NCBI GenBank assembly: GCA_018814965.1
Contig: JAHIYS010000010.1
Span: 1-8,321, forward strand
DNA length: 8,321 nt
Origin: Gammaproteobacteria bacterium
GTDB taxonomy: Bacteria; Pseudomonadota; Gammaproteobacteria; UBA9339
Reading direction: 5' to 3'
The translations under genes and the position numbers were made by a program. Under the pieces are notes generated by a model. The model ran no database searches and had not been told where the DNA came from. It saw nothing but the letters and a program-made list of their open reading frames with translations. Shown here one piece after another: positions 6,818-8,321 of this stretch (positions are counted from its first letter, which is position 1; the number at the start of each line of letters is the position of its first letter).

Positions 6818-6898
6818 GAATTGGGGTCAAGTCTTGAATTGTGAATTACCAAGAGGACAATATATAATAATTCACAATTCAAGACTTGACCCCAATTC
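6818..6898. repeat. 81-bp palindromic element, copy 1 (31-bp perfect stem)
   Basis: Arms 6818-6848 and 6868-6898 are perfect 31-base reverse complements separated by a 19-base spacer. Each arm contains GGGG followed by the small inverted repeat TCAAGTCTTGA (arm 1: 6823-6826 and 6827-6837). This layout of a short guide followed by a hairpin is reminiscent of REP units recognised by Y1-type transposases. The element begins nine bases after the lipoprotein stop and may also act as a transcription terminator or mRNA-stabilising hairpin, although there is no T-run after the stem. It is identical to 8140-8220 except for one spacer base. Confidence 0.9.
6839..6868 (+). promoter_or_regulatory. Candidate outward promoter inside palindrome copy 1
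   Basis: TTGTGA (6839-6844) and a perfect TATAAT (6863-6868) are separated by 18 bases and read toward the orphan gene at 6978. The same pair occurs in the second palindrome (8161-8166 and 8185-8190). Because the stem is symmetric but the spacer is not, no equivalent pair is found on the minus strand. The predicted transcript would carry the second arm and the partial repeats in its leader. The evidence is sequence match only. Confidence 0.3.
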
Positions 6899-6964
6899 AT
6901 ATAATAATTCACAATTCAAGACTTGACCCCAATTCATCTACAAGACTTGACCCCAATTCATCTA
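6862..6964 (+). repeat. Tandem partial copies of the palindrome arm (37-bp and 24-bp periods)
   Basis: The second arm of copy 1 is repeated head to tail. Bases 6862-6898 and 6899-6935 are identical 37-mers. The following 24-mer, 6917-6940, is repeated exactly as 6941-6964, giving a third truncated copy. All copies carry the core AAGACTTGACCCCAATTC. The array stops 13 bases before the orphan gene's ATG and so forms its entire leader region. It probably arose by stepwise duplication or nested insertion of a REP-type unit. Confidence 0.92.
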
Positions 6965-6977
6965 AAAGAGAATTTTT

Positions 6978-8060
6978 ATGGCTTATGATCAAGTAAACCC
7001 AGATAAAATTCTAAAATTATTAACTGAAGCAGAAACCCCTACTGAGGAACAAAAAAATACTGCGCGCGATGTTTTTCAAAATGAATTAGTTGCACTCACA
7101 AACTTACAAAACCAAACTGCAGAATCCCTAAAAAAGATCGAGCAGATGAAACTGCAACAAACCTGGACCCACAACGATATTGATGAATTTATTAGAACCA
7201 ATGTTTCAATTGTGGAAACCGGAATAAAAACAATTGACCAAGTAGCAGAAAATCCTTTAGCTAAAGCATTCCAAATCAAAGCTGATGATATCAACAAAGA
7301 AATCCAAGCTACCACAAATGATCTTTTTCGCATGTACCAGCAAAATAAGCCGCCCTTAACCTTAGATGATGAAGATACAAAAAAGTGGGAACAGTTATCT
7401 GATAGAGCAATTCTAGCCTTACATGCTGCCATTTTAGATTTCACACCACACCCCGAATACAAAGACCTCGACTCCATAAAGCGCATTAACAATATAGCGT
7501 ATCTCCACGATAACAAATTACGCGGTGATTTAGCTAAATTTAATTTCAGCCTGCAAGGAAAAGTTGCCGACAAAATTGGAAAACGTAAAGAAGTATTATT
7601 ATCTGATGTTTTGAATTTAGCAGATACAGCAAAAAAAAACATAGCTAGTATAAATAAAAGCACAACCGAGCTAACTATTAACGTATCATTTTCAAAATTA
7701 GATAGCCTAGAAAAAAAGCTGTTAGAATTAAAAGATAATACTAAAAAATACAAAGAATCCAAGCTTAAGTATTATTTTTTCCAGCTAGTTACCTTCTTAC
7801 AATATGAAAAACTCAAGAAAAAGAAATTAACTAAAATAGAAGAATTGCTTGAAAAAACCAATAAACTAAAACCAGATAATAAACCAGTTGAAATAAAAAC
7901 AAATAAACATGGATTGGTTGATTATACTGCGGGGGAAAACATACACACGAAAGCTGATGCCAATAATCTTAAATCCAACGTGGATGATCTCGAACAAAAA
8001 GCAAAGGAAATTGACATAAACATAAAAGACGATAAAATCCTTTCCCCTCCAACCATCTAA
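6978..8060 (+). CDS. Unrecognised 360-residue, Cys-free, probably coiled-coil protein
   Basis: I do not recognise a family. The protein is rich in Lys, Glu, Asp, Asn, Leu and Ile, has no cysteine, no signal peptide and no clear membrane helix; the most hydrophobic run is YYFFQLVTFLQY (265-276). Predicted content is mostly helical. Heptad-like stretches occur at about 22-60, 237-262 and 278-297 (KLTKIEELLEKTNKLK), and the C-terminal tail (about 300-360) is polar and probably disordered apart from a short helix at 329-345. No catalytic motif is evident. The ATG has only a weak GAG ribosome site seven bases upstream, but the 1,083-base open frame and clean stop support a real gene. It is bounded on both sides by fragments of the same palindromic repeat. 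Composition resembles effector-like coiled-coil proteins of intracellular Gammaproteobacteria, which is an impression only. Confidence 0.8.
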   Translation: MAYDQVNPDKILKLLTEAETPTEEQKNTARDVFQNELVALTNLQNQTAESLKKIEQMKLQQTWTHNDIDEFIRTNVSIVETGIKTIDQVAENPLAKAFQIKADDINKEIQATTNDLFRMYQQNKPPLTLDDEDTKKWEQLSDRAILALHAAILDFTPHPEYKDLDSIKRINNIAYLHDNKLRGDLAKFNFSLQGKVADKIGKRKEVLLSDVLNLADTAKKNIASINKSTTELTINVSFSKLDSLEKKLLELKDNTKKYKESKLKYYFFQLVTFLQYEKLKKKKLTKIEELLEKTNKLKPDNKPVEIKTNKHGLVDYTAGENIHTKADANNLKSNVDDLEQKAKEIDINIKDDKILSPPTI

Positions 8061-8062
8061 TT

Positions 8063-8077
8063 GAATTGGGGTCAAGT
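8063..8077 (+). repeat. Single partial arm of the palindrome directly after the orphan gene
   Basis: The 15-mer GAATTGGGGTCAAGT starts two bases after the orphan gene's stop codon. It is the exact reverse complement of 6945-6959, the last partial copy before the gene. The gene is therefore bracketed by short inverted copies of the repeat core, nested inside the two full 81-bp elements. A shorter GGGGTCA at 8129-8135 may be a further remnant. Confidence 0.85.
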
Positions 8078-8139
8078 TGCTATGCTGAAGTTCGATGAAA
8101 ATATAAAAAAGTAATACAGTCCTTTTGCGGGGTCACTAT

Positions 8140-8220
8140 GAATTGGGGTCAAGTCTTGAATTGTGAATTACTAAGAGGACAATATATAATAATTCACAAT
8201 TCAAGACTTGACCCCAATTC
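8140..8220. repeat. 81-bp palindromic element, copy 2 (31-bp perfect stem)
   Basis: Arms 8140-8170 and 8190-8220 are perfect reverse complements around a 19-base spacer. Compared with copy 1 (6818-6898) only one of 81 bases differs, at 8172 in the spacer (T in place of C). Both copies have the same orientation as judged by the spacer. It lies between the rightward orphan gene and a leftward reading frame entering from the right edge, where a strong hairpin could serve as a two-way terminator. The outer base pair of this copy contributes to the stop codon of that leftward frame. Confidence 0.9.
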
Positions 8221-8321
8221 ACAATAAATAGGTCCTTTTAGTTAGACTGGGGTTATCGTTATTCTCTTCGATAAACTCATACTTATACACACCATCGCTG
8301 TAATTTAAAAAACATCCTAGC
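8219..8321 (-). CDS. C-terminal end of an unidentified protein (5' part beyond the window)
   Basis: The only open frame through the last 100 bases on the minus strand encodes 33 residues including GCFLNYSDGVYKYEFIEE, ending in TGA at 8221-8219. The other two minus frames and the plus frames are interrupted by stops. Composition is protein-like (aromatic and acidic residues with YxYEF), but it is too short to name a family. Two of the three stop-codon bases belong to palindrome copy 2, so the natural C-terminus may have been changed by insertion of the repeat. It may also be a gene remnant. Confidence 0.4.
   Translation of the reverse strand, partial: LGCFLNYSDGVYKYEFIEENNDNPSLTKRTYLL

Noticed and set aside
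6818..6964. CRISPR array
   Set aside because: The repeats are tandem or inverted partial copies of one palindrome without unique spacers of regular length, and no cas genes are present.
7076..7762. 228-codon open frame on the minus strand opposite the orphan gene
   Set aside because: It lies entirely within the better-supported plus-strand gene, its translation is rich in Ser, Phe and Cys in a way typical of antisense of Lys/Glu-rich coding, and it lacks a convincing ribosome site.
7866..8075. 69-codon minus-strand frame at the 3' end of the orphan gene
   Set aside because: Phe/Tyr/Ile-rich antisense of Lys/Asn codons; ends within the repeat fragment; no support.
6801..8230. AATAAATA on both outer sides of the two palindromes (6801-6808, 8223-8230) as a target-site duplication
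   Set aside because: The left copy is nine bases away from the element edge and the motif is low-complexity, so it is not a convincing duplication.

Overview
The window is AT-rich bacterial DNA dominated by one leftward (minus-strand) locus for a cytoplasmic group 3b [NiFe] hydrogenase (sulfhydrogenase type). A small glycine-zipper lipoprotein gene lies divergent from it. The right end carries an unrecognised gene embedded in palindromic repeats. The lipoprotein signal (lipobox Cys followed by Ala, so outer membrane) points to a diderm bacterium. The hydrogenase points to anaerobic or facultative fermentative or hydrogen-cycling metabolism. I cannot assign a phylum from the sequence alone. 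Gene content would fit lineages such as Omnitrophota, Desulfobacterota or unusual Gammaproteobacteria, but nothing here decides between them.

Hydrogenase locus (1-6232, minus strand, read right to left). The four structural genes come in the order known from Pyrococcus: hydB (two [4Fe-4S] clusters, electron transfer), hydG (FAD/NAD(P) module with a [2Fe-2S] centre), hydD (small subunit) and hydA (Ni-Fe large subunit). hydG/hydD share one base and hydD/hydA overlap by 11 bases, which implies translational coupling. Next come a HycI/HyaD-type maturation protease, a flavodoxin-fold protein with an Isf-like cysteine motif, and a UreH-like membrane protein with a very His-rich loop, running off the left edge. 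The set makes sense together: nickel uptake, processing of the large-subunit C-terminus, and an enzyme moving electrons between NAD(P)H and protons (or polysulfide). The hypABCDEF genes needed to make the Fe(CN)2CO centre are not in the window.

Between hydA and the protease gene there is a 292-bp gap, almost entirely made of two unrelated repeat elements. One is a REP doublet (BIME-like, 1908-2013). The other is a 145-bp imperfect foldback (2050-2194) whose end coincides with the hydA stop codon and whose terminal 10-mer is repeated in the last hydA codons. The doublet lies just upstream of the protease start.

Right part (6233-8321). A 349-bp divergent spacer separates hydB from the lipoprotein gene (6582-6809). 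Downstream are two nearly identical 81-bp perfect-stem palindromes (6818-6898 and 8140-8220, one difference). They flank a 360-codon gene (6978-8060) for a Cys-free, Lys/Glu/Asn-rich, probably coiled-coil protein of unknown function. Extra partial repeat copies abut that gene on both sides. A minus-strand reading frame entering from the right edge ends in a stop codon formed by the outer edge of the second palindrome.

The best candidate for something undescribed is the repeat-bounded orphan gene. The hydrogenase itself is a known type with some unusual architecture in its intergenic regions.
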